Assembly (NCBI GenBank): GCA_947172415.1
Contig: OX359198.1
Coordinates: 3,751,401 to 3,815,400, forward strand
DNA: 64,000 nt
Origin: Chondrosia reniformis
Lineage: Eukaryota; Porifera; Demospongiae; Chondrillida; Chondrillidae
Reading direction: 5' to 3'
In this document: piece by piece, positions 23,155-33,090 of the stretch
How positions within the stretch are numbered: the stretch's first letter is position 1
Layout of the letters: each line of letters begins with the position of its first letter
The notes under the pieces: model-generated
Databases searched by the model: none
What the model was told of the DNA's origin: nothing
What the model saw: only the letters and a program-made list of their open reading frames with translations
Position numbers and translations under genes: made by a program

Positions 23155-24100
23155 GATCCCTTCGGTCGCTGTGTCCTTCTAATTACCAATCATGTTCATG
23201 CTACTAGTATACTGTAATAAACACTTCTATGATCAATCATCAACTAATAAGTACATTAGAAACAGAAAAAAGAGTGTGAGGGAAGAATATTAGCTCTTGG
23301 TACAATGAAGCCTCTGTTTTGCAGGAACACTGAAGTATGCACTAAAATGACTTGTAAGTTAATAGTGCAATAAATGAGATATGATAGATATGGTATGGGT
23401 ATGGTTTCTTTCTTTGGTTCCAAACATGTTTATCCAGTGCTTCTCAGAAATGCATTAATTTGTTGGAAAGAATATGTGGATACCTGAAGGAAAATAGTAC
23501 ACTTACAAAGTAACAGCACTTCGCAGTAATGTGCATGAGTTAATTAGCAATCATATTATATATACACTTACTTGTTAGACTTGCTAATGAAATGCTTGCT
23601 CACTCCTCATGTCTCCCCAATGCAGGTCTAAGTTATACGTTTATAGTAATTCAAAACATGTATCTTCTTCTATATTATTTTCCCTCTAGTTGTGAAGGTA
23701 AGGAGTGACCTGCAATGATGTGAGAACAATTTTAAGTTTGTAAGTGAAAGCCAAATGGGGTATACAATTCAAGAAATTGACTTACCAGAAAGCTTTTAAA
23801 TTGACTGCTCCATGCATCCTTGCTTCTTAGTAAAGCACAAAAAGGACACTAACTGTGACACTGCCAACCACACATCAGAGAAAAAATTCAAAATTACAAA
23901 GCACATATGAACTCACACTAACACCCTGTATTGCTGTAGAGTGTGACTTATTGTCAAAATATATTGTTGATGTAGGACTTTTAAAAACACTTAGAAAATA
24001 TATTATATGTAAAGTACAAATATACTTCAGTGTGTAGAAAGTAGCCTCCAATACTAAATTCTATATAACTGGACATCACCACGTCAGCCTTCTCAGTCAC
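23155..24100. other. non-coding spacer between terminal hairpin and OTU region
   Basis: About 950 bp of AT-rich unique sequence. No conserved protein was recognised in either strand, and short frames such as 23855-24037 have no recognisable motif. By position it would be the 3' untranslated region of the minus-strand Helitron gene. Confidence 0.5.
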
Positions 24101-24179
24101 CACATTCTACCATTCACTTGCCTTGATACACAAACACTGCAACCGATGATGGTAGTCGGCACATTTGTGTATATCACTC

Positions 24180-25146
24180 TTCAGGAGCCCACTGTGACAT
24201 GAAGGTGGTAAATGGAACAAACCCTAAGGAACATTTTGCAGACACCATTGGAAGAATGGTAGTGAAATGGGAGGAATCCAAAAAATCCTAAAAGTGGAAC
24301 ATGCTCTTCTGGGACTGCATCAGAGCGAAAGCAAATACTGTTGTTCAACCACTTGTCTCTCATTTCAAACAGATTTTGCAATTCAGCAGGTGTGACATCC
24401 TGCTTAATTGGTTGGAGCTACTTTCCTTCATCTTGAAGACATCTGCTGTGAATTACACCATACAACCAAATGGACCTCTCCAAAATTATTGCCAGTGCAT
24501 GCAGATGAAATTGGTTTCCCCATGACTTGTCAGTGATCGAACTGTGAAGTAGTTCCAGCCACTGTACTTCTGCTGCTTTAGCAACTGAAGCGGCATCACG
24601 TTTCTGCAATGGTAGAAGTATCCTAGCAGTTGGCTGAATGACTTTTAGCATATGTTGTTGATGCACAATGAGGCTATAAGCGGTCACCATTCTCAAGTGC
24701 ATGGCACATGTACTGCTCTGTTCCACCAAGGGCCAAAGATAGCATATGATACATACAATTTCCACCTCCTTTAGTGCAAACTGGCATGTACTGTGACGTA
24801 AAAGCTGGAAAGACTTTGTCTTTTACTGCAACATCCACTTGATGGTGCATATTGCTGAAAGTTGCCCGAGAAGGACGATTGACCACTTTCAGAATAGTCT
24901 GTGATTCACTGTGATGACACTTTGACCACCTTACTATAGACTCCTATTCAAAGTGTTACTAGTCACTAGAGCTTCAAGTATTGTTTTCAGTGACAACACC
25001 AGTGTGTCAACATAGGTAATTGGGATGTCTGAATGAACAGACTGACTGCCATCCACTAATGGTTCCGATGTATGCTCCTTGCCATGTGTCCCTTTATCCC
25101 CAATCTTAACATACGATTGTGACATGCACTTGCCATTTTGTACCAA
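24180..25146 (-). pseudogene. OTU-like cysteine protease domain of the Helitron
   Basis: Segments in several frames. 25146-24934 is a linker. 24886-24674 has CTKGGGNCMYHMLSLALGGTE, matching the OTU catalytic block (D/G-G-N-C-L-Y/F.ALS..L.GT.), with C at residue 44. 24765-24418 has WGNQFHLHALA, the W-G-x-(4)-L-x-A-L-A block, and near 24250 HYH provides a possible catalytic histidine. OTU domains are known in animal Helitrons, C-terminal to or between Rep and helicase. At least three frame changes and stops make this copy inactive. Its position 3' of the helicase, same strand, supports one ancestral polyprotein. Confidence 0.72.
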
Positions 25147-25265
25147 AGCACTACTACCCTTTACTGCAGCACTTGATTTCTCCTTATTTTGACTACAATT
25201 TTGGACAAAATGACCTGATATTAGCTCCTTTTTTCTGAATCCTCACCACTATGAGCAGATTCTTG

Positions 25266-27246
25266 TCATAGCCTTACCATTTCCTCATGGACTCTCTTGT
25301 TTGCTGTCGTCTTCTTTGGCTGAAAGTTCAGGAGGGCCACTCCACTCAGTGTGCGCACACGACTAAGAGCTACATAGGCCATTCCAGGTTCAAATATATC
25401 CTTCCCTAAATCCATGACTGCTGCATCAAGTGACAATCCATGCACCTTGTGAACAGTTGCTGCCCAGCACAGATTCAAGGGAATCTGTGTTCTCTGCAGG
25501 AGTGTACCTTCCTTTCCATAGAAATGTGCAGAAATAGGCTGAATTGGTACAACATCCTGTTGCTCCAAGACAACTGGTACCTTTGACAATTTCCCCACAT
25601 TGGGATCTAAGAATCTCACATATACCTCTCTGGGTAATTCACCAGGTATACTCTGTAGCCTTGCATTTCTCGGCCACTTGAAGCCTAAAATTGTTCCTCT
25701 GGCACCATTCACCAAGCCATCACCACAGTTAATGTTTCTTCGCAACATTAATCTAGCACCAACTGCTAGCTTCAGTATATGGGGCAGTGCAGCACAGTCT
25801 TTATCATCTTGTGGAATGAGACGTTCAGGAACCTCATTGTATTTAATATTGGCATAAATTTGCCCTCGACTCTCTAATATTGCATGCTCTGCATCAATAC
25901 TATAGATTTGGCTGCTCTTTGCCAGACTTTTTATCTGCATTTCATTGTGCCCATCAACTGGTACCTTTGACAATTTCCCCACATTGGGATCTAAGAATCT
26001 CACATATACCTCTCTGGGTAATTCACCAGGTATACTCTGTAGCCTTGCATTTCTCGGCCACTTGAAGCCTAAAATTGTTCCTCTGGTACCATGATGGTAC
26101 TGTACGAGGATACAGTGTCAGAGCTGTATCAAAGGGGGAAGCCAGCAAATCCACAGTCCCACCCGAAACCAAACGGGTTTGCAGAACTTTCACATCTTCA
26201 TTGGTGTGCACGCCCATCCTGATCCGATTAAGTATCTCTGAGAATGAAGAATCATTCGGGTGACGCATGTTTACTTCAAGTTCAATCACCTTGAAGAAAT
26301 TCCTCCAAAGGTGTGAAGCCAGTCGCCCTGATGAGCGGCCAGGTTTCTGACTGAATATAAAACTACCGTTCACTGGAGAGAGCTTGTACAAGTCGCCCAC
26401 TGCAATGACATTCAAGTCACCAAAAATCTCATCATTGCCATAAATCTCACACAGTCGACTGTGAACTGACTTCAGTATCTGGTAAGACACCATACTGATT
26501 TCATCAATGATGATGGTGTGCACTCCTTGCCACAGATTCCTCAAGTCATGCAGGGCTAGGGCATTCAGCTGCAATTGATGAGCAGTTCTGCCATGCTCCA
26601 CCTGAAGCCGCAATGCTCTATGGATTGTGAGGCCTCCAATGTTGAAGGCTGCAACTCCGGTGGGTGCCATCAACATACAGGCATGCATCTCTTGACTCCC
26701 TGACATAGAACGTTCCATATGCTCTTTAATAGCCTTAATTACACGTGATTTTCCAGTGCCTGCTCCACCTGTCACAAACAGATGAAATGGTTCTGGAGGT
26801 TCGTGGCGTATTTTCATTCTGTGTTGGTGCAACTCACGAGTGTAATGCACAACAATGTCAAATGGAATACGCTGCTTTGTATTCAAACTTACCATGAGTT
26901 GCCTAAATTCTCTATCAGTAAGGGAGTGTCTACTGATGGCTCCAATGTCGTCATCATTGTCATTTAGTAGCATATGTTCTGCATCTATTGCAATCAGATT
27001 GTCATCATCAAGGCATGCTGGGTCCATGAAATGCTCTGGGTTCATCAACCCTCCTTCAGCCTCAATAAAGGGTTGTGCAGCATCCTCCCTTTGAGCCTGC
27101 TGTGCCATTGGGGCAACGACATCTTGGTAGGCATCATCTTCCAAGGCTTGTAATTGCACAACAGCCTTTTGGACTTCATCTGCAAAGGCATGATTGTGAG
27201 CATTCAAAACAACCATTTCTTCTTCTCGTACAATGTAAGCCTCCAT
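25266..27246 (-). pseudogene. PIF1-like helicase domain of the Helitron
   Basis: 5'-3' helicase moving the displaced transposon strand. ATG at 27246. Motifs in the first frame: GGAGTGKS (Walker A, residues 160-167), APTGVAA with LTIHRAL (194-212), IIIDEIS (Walker B, 245-251) and VGDLYKLSPV (283-292, K in place of the usual Q). The second frame (26003-25266) holds VGARLMLRRNIN, WAATVHKVHGLSLD and YVALSRVRTLSGV (motifs V-VI). Between the parts, a 137-bp direct duplicate (25955-26091) of 25571-25707 is inserted, shifting the frame after LYPRTV. The copy is therefore dead, though otherwise well preserved. Confidence 0.9.
25955..26091. repeat. 137-bp direct duplication inside the helicase gene
   Basis: Sequence starting CAACTGGTACCTTTGACAAT at 25571 and at 25955 runs in parallel for 137 bp with apparently one substitution (GGCACCA against GGTACCA). 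The extra copy lies between helicase motifs and breaks the reading frame. Confidence 0.9.
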
Positions 27247-27700
27247 TGCAGAAGAGTGACCTTCAACAGATCCTCAGGTTCCTTCCTCCAAGGGATGTAT
27301 AGTAGCAGCAAACTGTAGTAATAGTCATCACCATGACTTTCTACTGTCTGAACTGGGATTCGAAGACAGGCTTGCTTCCTTCTCAGACGGACCCATCCCA
27401 TGTCATTCTGCAACTGGTTACGAGGCTGTGCTGGTCCATTTCCAGCTTTCCCAACACCTCATGTATCTACATCATACCACAGTGCAAAATGTGCAAAGGT
27501 CATGCTTGCAAATTCTGGTGTGTCTGGTCTAGAGGAATATCTATCAAAGATACCAGGGGCAAAAATATCAGAGGAATCATCCTCCAATTCTAGCAATTCA
27601 GACCTACTCTTGAGTAACCTCGTTTTCTTCTCTGGTCTGGCAGTGTTAAGGAATACAACTTTTCTTGAATTTTCTTTCAAAGGCAAGTGACACAATCAAT
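27204..27700 (-). pseudogene. linker between Rep and helicase of the Helitron
   Basis: Two frames: 27695-27459 and 27413-27204. The first reads PLKENSRKVVFLNTARPEKK and a Ser/acidic stretch; the second has GDDYYYSLLLLYIPWRKEPEDLL, matching the conserved E.YY.SLLLL..PWR.E.DL block that precedes the helicase in Helitron proteins. A frameshift near 27420-27460 separates them and another joins the helicase frame at 27246. Confidence 0.75.
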
Positions 27701-27842
27701 ATGCTGCCTCCTGGGCACTCAACTCACGATGGGTCAGCATTGTGTTGTCAATCTTTGACAGACGCTTTCTTATTGAAGCCTGAGGGGGCAAGCTTTCCAA
27801 TGCATCTCGAATAGCGCTCCTGACTCCTTCACTTTCTGATTT

Positions 27843-29161
27843 TCACATGTAGGAACACACATATGCAGCTGTGCCATATACTGATCCAATCAATTGTATA
27901 TCCATATTAGCTTTCCATGCCTTCAGAAGGTGTGTATTGGATGGATTGCAGTTTTCTTCCCCTGCTGCTCTCTTCAAGACATAGAACCTGGACTTGTTTC
28001 CAGGATCATCATGGCTTTTCAGCCGTGTATCTTCTGACAAAGGTTGAGGAAAATCAAATCGGCAGTCTGCCAAATTTTTCTCCCTTCATGTTGCTTTCCT
28101 GCAAGTTGATGTATGATGGTGCTGCTGCACTCTCAACACCAAAGAACAATGTTCTTCATCTTTGCAACCATGTGTTGGAATATTTACAGAAATGTATCTA
28201 TCAATGTACTGTGCAGCAATCTGCCTGCCAGCTGTAGTATCTAAGTTTGGAGCATCCCTTATCCACCACATGGAATGGATATGTGGAGATCCCTCAACTG
28301 GAATTCAATTCTCCAAAAGTAGTCAACTACCTCACCAATAGGTTGCCCAGATCCTTTAATCACTTCCCTAAGGAAGCACTGAAAGCGATGTGCAAAATGC
28401 CTAGCTGTAACCACTGGATTTGTCCTCATCAGTTCTCTCCTCTCACTGGTTGATAAATTAGCTGCCTGTTCCTCTGACAGATTCTGACCCATACTCCTGC
28501 TTAGGCCTATCATCAAGTCTACCCAATTATTATCGTCAGCACTCAGTGTGACAAAGAATGTGGGAGGACCTAGGATGCGAAACATGGCAAATAGCTGGAT
28601 CTTTACTGAGTTCCAATAAGCTTGTGTGCCACGAATATCTCTCATGAAGCTATAACAATTTTCAAGTAAGTGAGGGTTATTTTCCAGGCGTCCTCGCAAC
28701 AAACCAACTGAGAGTAGCTCCTTCTCATTGGTTTCCTTGTTAGAGTTCTCGCATTGGCCTATTCTGAATGATCGCATCCTCATTGCAATGGAAATGCTGC
28801 TCTGCAACTTCAGGGCTTCTACAATGTTACAGGCCCAAAAGATATAAGCAGGATGACATGCCCATCTTGAGTCAGCACTAAACATTCTTGTTTGGAAATA
28901 TCCTAGAGGTGTAACTTTGACTTCTCTGATGGTGCCAAAACCATTTTCACCATTGGGGTAAAGGGTTGGAAAAGCCAACACTTCTAAATTAATTTGATTC
29001 TGAAATATACTTAGTGGTGTGGTTGTTACTCTCTGCAACTTATGTATCTGTTGTTTTATTGGTATACTACCTTGTATCAGGTCAATAGCCTGTACAACTG
29101 GCTGGAGAGCATCCAACCTAACAATTCCTGTTTCATCCATTTCTAAAATGTCTTCATTCAC
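27843..29161 (-). pseudogene. HUH replication initiator (Rep) domain of the Helitron
   Basis: Nicks and joins DNA during rolling-circle transposition. The frame 29161-28259 contains VLAFPTLYPNGENGFG, the block FFVTLSADDNNW and FWRIEFQLR. The HUH motif itself, PHIHSMWWIRDAP, lies in the next frame (28271-28086): one base appears lost in a G run near 28293. The tyrosine region, ANMDIQLIG...AAYVCSY, is in 28073-27843, giving the Y-x3-Y pair, followed by a TGA at 27845 where the family continues. HUH histidines and both tyrosines are thus present but split over three frames. Confidence 0.88.
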
Positions 29162-30093
29162 ATTTTCACCTCAGTGACGTTTTCTTCCTTATGGTTGAAC
29201 ATGTCTTCTGACATCTTAGTGATGGTGATGTCACCATACAAGGGGTTATGTTGCTTTAACCATTTCAAAGCTAGCATCACATTGGAGTATCGACAGATAT
29301 GGTAAATTGTATCAGGGACAGAGTCATTTGGTTTACTTCCAATAGAGTCTGGCTGCTGAATGTAAAGAATATCTTCACCACTGGGTAAACGAGGGAGCTC
29401 TGAAATGACACAGTCAACATTTGAGGGAAAGTTGATTACCTGGCCCCTAACAGCCCTTTGTCCACCCCTTGGCAAAATGATCATTTTCATGAAAACAGTC
29501 GCCTTTGAAATCAAACGCTGCTCCAATGTGTTTAGTCCAATGAACACTGAAGGGACCTCTGGTACTTTCATTTTATTAAACTGTGATCCTGGTGGAATTT
29601 TCTTTCTTTCCATAGAACTCTTGCACTTGTTACACAACCAAACACTTTCTATACTTTCTTGAACTGATTCATTCACGACAGTCAGTAGATCATTTGCCAC
29701 ATCACAGCTGTACAGGGCACCCAACTGCTCATAGCACAACCTTTCACATGAAAAACACTTATGGGTCGGCCCCTTAAGAATTGCTTTTTCAAACTTATAT
29801 AAGTAATTTTTCAACTTCAAACCTTGTTTTGATGGTATTGAACTCTCAAGTCTTGGTACTTGCACAGCAGATGCAGTAACAACACCAGACTCAACTACAC
29901 TTCCACCCACTTCCATGTCCACATCTTCAGACATTTCGCTGATAAGATTTTCCTTAGCAGTATCATCCAGGACTGAATCATCACTTTGGGTTGATTCTCT
30001 TTGAATTTCCTTCAAACTCTCACTCTCCAACCCGTCAGTGGATTCGTAAATTGAACTAATGCAGGTATTTGAAACAATGCTAGTACATGGCAC
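29158..30093 (-). pseudogene. DUF6570-like N-terminal region of the Helitron protein
   Basis: 311 residues. An acidic Ser/Glu-rich first third precedes a Cys-containing module: CFSCERLCYEQ, then WLCNKCKSSM, followed by PSVFIGLNTLEQRLISKATVFMKM, PRGGQRAVRGQVINFPSN and LPRLP. The order C-x2-C, C-x2-C, L...E..LI, RGGQ..V.G..INFP.N is typical of the region that precedes Rep in animal Helitrons. The indicated start is GTG and the frame is open upstream, so the real start was further 5'. A one-base shift near 29160 disconnects it from Rep. Confidence 0.75.
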
Positions 30094-30245
30094 ACTACTG
30101 GTTATTTCTGCTTCTGAGTTACACTTTACTTGCAGAAGTCGTTTTTACATCCTCCATGCTTGCATTCTTAATCTTGCTTGCTCTTTTTCTCTCTCCAATC
30201 TTAAAGTACTTTTTGTTTAGATTCATTAGTCAATCTTGTTTTCTT

Positions 30246-31127
30246 TCATTTGTTACTGCTGCTCAGTCTTGACTCCCGTTTTTTAGTCGATTCAGACTGC
30301 AACCTCTTCTTCTGATTTTCAGAGAGGGTGGCAAGTCTTGCAGCACGATCTTCATTGCTTTCTGACTGCAACCTCTTACTCCGATTTTCAGAGAGGGTGG
30401 CAAGTCTTGCAGCACGATCTTCATTGCTTTCTAAGTGCAACCTCCTACTCTGATTTTCAGAGAGGATGGCAAGTCTTGCAGCACGATCTTCATCAATTTC
30501 TGATTGCAGCCTCTTACTCTGATTTTCAGAGAGGGTGGCAAGTCTTGCAGCACGATCTTCATTGCTTTCTGACTGCAACCTCTTACTCTGATTTTCAGAG
30601 AGGCTGGCAAGTCTTGTAGCACGATCTTCCTTAGTTTCTGAGTACAGCCATTTCCTGTTATTTTCAGTAAGTTTAGCAAGCCTTGCAGCACGTTGCTCCT
30701 CAGTCTCACATTGCAGCCGCCGTCTTTGGTTCTCTGACATTTTTAATAACCTTATACAGTGCTCTTCGACTGTTTCAGCATCTAGCCGCTTTCTCTGACA
30801 TGCTGACAGCATGGCCAGTGTAGAACATTTCTTTGTTTCACTGTCCATGTATTCTTGTCCTTCAATTCCAGTTTGATCCATAACTGGATTAACAGCTAAT
30901 ATAGGCATGCTCAGTTCATCATGACTCTCATTCTGACGTGGGCCTGGGTTCAATTCAACATCTCCACCCTGCAATAGCCGTATACTTATTGCACGAGCTA
31001 AGCGAAAGTTACCCTTACAGTAGCACCTTCTGCGTAGCAGGTGATGCAATGTACACCTGAACCATTGCCTTCGTTGATGGATGCACATATTCTTGCAAAA
31101 TACAAAAACCAAATGATAATGCTTCAT
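30246..31127 (-). CDS. Helitron N-terminal protein with 2A motif and 23-residue repeats
   Basis: First ATG at 31127; the frame is open further upstream. A basic Cys/Arg-rich leader of about 50 residues ends in LLQGGDVELNPGP (30939-30977), an exact match to the 2A ribosome-skipping consensus (G-D-V-E-x-N-P-G-P), which would release the leader between G and P. After it comes a linker and about seven tandem 23-residue repeats with the core SENQ.KRLQSE..EDRAARLA (about 30290-30760). These are Arg/Glu-rich, likely helical and similar to repeats at the start of other animal Helitron proteins. A stop at 30246 separates it from the DUF6570-like frame. No stop interrupts this piece. Confidence 0.75.
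   Translation of the reverse strand: MKHYHLVFVFCKNMCIHQRRQWFRCTLHHLLRRRCYCKGNFRLARAISIRLLQGGDVELNPGPRQNESHDELSMPILAVNPVMDQTGIEGQEYMDSETKKCSTLAMLSACQRKRLDAETVEEHCIRLLKMSENQRRRLQCETEEQRAARLAKLTENNRKWLYSETKEDRATRLASLSENQSKRLQSESNEDRAARLATLSENQSKRLQSEIDEDRAARLAILSENQSRRLHLESNEDRAARLATLSENRSKRLQSESNEDRAARLATLSENQKKRLQSESTKKRESRLSSSNK
30939..30977 (-). other. 2A ribosome-skipping motif (LLQGGDVELNPGP)
   Basis: Thirteen codons that fit the 2A consensus at every defining position: D-V-E-x-N-P-G-P preceded by GG and a leucine-rich segment. 2A motifs are known from several RNA virus groups, trypanosome and animal non-LTR retrotransposons and sea-urchin NLR proteins. Its location near the protein N-terminus, before the repeats, mirrors retrotransposon cases. 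Confidence 0.85.
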
Positions 31128-31179
31128 TGGAATGTCATGGTACTCCAAGCAATTATTTGCAAAATGACCATGGTGAGGC

Positions 31180-31683
31180 TCATATGTTACTAACCAAAAG
31201 GATTGTCAAACCATCAAAGTTCATTTCATTCAGGTCAGTGTACATTTTTATTTCATGAATCATACTGTAAGTAGAAGTACATATTTCAGATTGCCAAACA
31301 CAAGACAATTCATTCGAGATACAGTTTGAGTGACCCCAGTATGACGGTGCAGGACCCCAGCAGTAGGGTTCAGGACCCCAGCAGTGGGGTTCAGAACCCC
31401 AGCAGCGGGGTTCACGACCCCAGCAGCGGGGTTCACGACCCCCGCGGCAGGGTAATTGAAAAGATAAAATGTAAGCAAATCCTCTGTATGTGGTTATATC
31501 CGGTTTATACACACAAAGTGATTCATTTGCAAAGTTGGTGCATCCATTGAGAGCATTTTGCATCATATGTGTACTTCTTACATTGTCATTAATTGGTTCC
31601 TTGAGACACCCGTTGGATGGATCTAAATAAAGAAAGGTAGTTGACAAACAGAAGGTCAACAACCCAAAAATCCACCTAAACAT
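31180..31683 (-). CDS. putative secreted protein with EP(R/H/Y)CWG repeats, unknown function
   Basis: 167 residues from ATG 31683. The N-terminus MFRWIFGLLTFCLSTTFLYL has a charged start and hydrophobic core like a signal peptide. Residues about 85-115 are five tandem seven-residue repeats of the type REPRCWG, encoded by a 21-bp minisatellite (about 31326-31450). The rest has scattered cysteines and no domain that I recognise. It lies directly upstream of the Helitron N-terminal protein on the same strand, 53 bp away, so it may be cargo, a 5' exon or chance. Whether it is expressed is unknown. Confidence 0.4.
   Translation of the reverse strand: MFRWIFGLLTFCLSTTFLYLDPSNGCLKEPINDNVRSTHMMQNALNGCTNFANESLCVYKPDITTYRGFAYILSFQLPCRGGREPRCWGREPRCWGSEPHCWGPEPYCWGPAPSYWGHSNCISNELSCVWQSEICTSTYSMIHEIKMYTDLNEMNFDGLTILLVSNI
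31326..31450. repeat. 21-bp minisatellite
   Basis: About five to six copies of a unit like GTTCACGACCCCAGCAGCGGG. The purine/pyrimidine composition (G/C-rich) contrasts with the AT-rich surroundings. Because the unit is a multiple of three, frames stay open through it on both strands. Confidence 0.88.
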
Positions 31684-33090
31684 AATACAAAACTAATTGA
31701 GTGTGGCTTAGCTTTGATCTGTTCCATGTAGGTATATTTCCTGCCTCTCTCTTCTGGCCTTTCTGATGTCACCAGGACCTTTTATGTGGAAGGTACATAT
31801 TGAGATAAAGCATTGTATAAATAAATATTACAAATCTATGTTAAATTAAAAAGGAATATATATACTTCCGAAAGTACAGTTAACTGTATTTGTGTTAGAT
31901 GAAACATGATAGGTGTTAAATGACAATGAATTTATTTAACTGTATTTTTGAATATCATTACAACTGCCGAAATGTCGGTGAAAAGTTGTTGTGACGAAAA
32001 TCGTTTAGTGCTTAGTCTAGAAGAACAGTTGGACAACGCCGATGGTTTCATAGTCATCAGTAAGTGTTGCTCTACAAAACTGTCGGCCTCGGTATCAATT
32101 CCTTCTTCATTAGTCAAGTTATGACCAAATTTGTGCTTGTTGATTACACCTAATAGTGACATTTTCTTTATTATCTCAAGAAAGGAAAGCTGTATTAAAA
32201 CCGAGGCCGACAGATTTTCAATTTAATTTATAAGGATTCCAATGATGCACAAACCTTATGAGTGTTGTAAATGGGTGCTAATTCAGAGGAGAATTTTGAA
32301 GAAAACGTTTATTCGATACCCTTCAAAATTTGTAAGACTATTATTCTCACCATAAAGACTTTAAATATAATATATTAAATATTCTCTGAAAGGCATTAGT
32401 TATTCCTATGCTGAGAAATTAACTTGTAAAAGCATTAACGATTTAACTCAATTTAATGTGGAACAACCATATGGCGCCTGATTGGAATGGAAGTCATGTG
32501 TTCTGGAACGGTTTTCACGAGGAGTCACATGTTCGTATCGAACGTTTCCTGGAATGGCAAAGGAAACTGTTCTGTTCTCTCTGCTCATGCAGGATAGTGA
32601 AGTCTGCGAACATTCTCGAAATGAATCATTCGAGGAAGGTTAGTTAATATCTAATAAGTATTCAGATAATGCCCGGGACGTTTAATAATCCTTGTGCTTA
32701 TTTAAGATTAAGAAAACATAAAATGTATTCCTCTGTTTCAGCGATTTAGCTAGAGTTTAAGCCTGTCACGGTATATTTATTTCTCCTAAATTTTAGCCCT
32801 GCAAGGTTAATGATAGGCACATCCAAGTAAATCTCTCCCTTGGAAAAGTTAATTGCAATATGAACATTGTACATACACGGTTAAATTTGTTGTTAGAAAC
32901 AGCTCCGGTGTTTGGTATTTTAATATTAAACAATTCTCCATAACTACTAATTTTACAAGAAAACAAATACTTAATAAATGATAAACGTGTTTTAAACTGC
33001 TGTAAATTTCAATTAAAATTTATTTAAACCTTTGTAAGTATGTATGAGTATTATTAACAAAGTGTTTCATTTATCCGTGATGTCTGTTTG
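31684..33090. other. AT-rich region with two small unassigned frames
   Basis: No recognised gene. A 76-residue frame (32162-31932, minus, ATG start, Ser/Thr-rich) and a 63-residue frame (32456-32647, plus, Trp/His-rich start MWNNHMAPDWNG, ending near a possible donor AAG/GTTAGT) have no known motif. A 14-bp inverted pair, CTGTCGGCCTCGGT (about 32079) with ACCGAGGCCGACAG (about 32199), brackets the start of the first frame. This may be the 5' flank and promoter area of the minus-strand genes; that is inference only. Confidence 0.4.

Noticed and set aside
30338-30619. Plus-strand frame with QHDLHCFLTATSYSDFQRGWQVL repeats
   Set aside because: Antisense of the 23-residue repeats of the Helitron N-terminal protein.
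24180-31127. Intact autonomous Helitron
   Set aside because: At least five frameshifts or stops (near 30246, 29160, 28293, 27845, 27430) and the 137-bp duplication exclude a functional copy.
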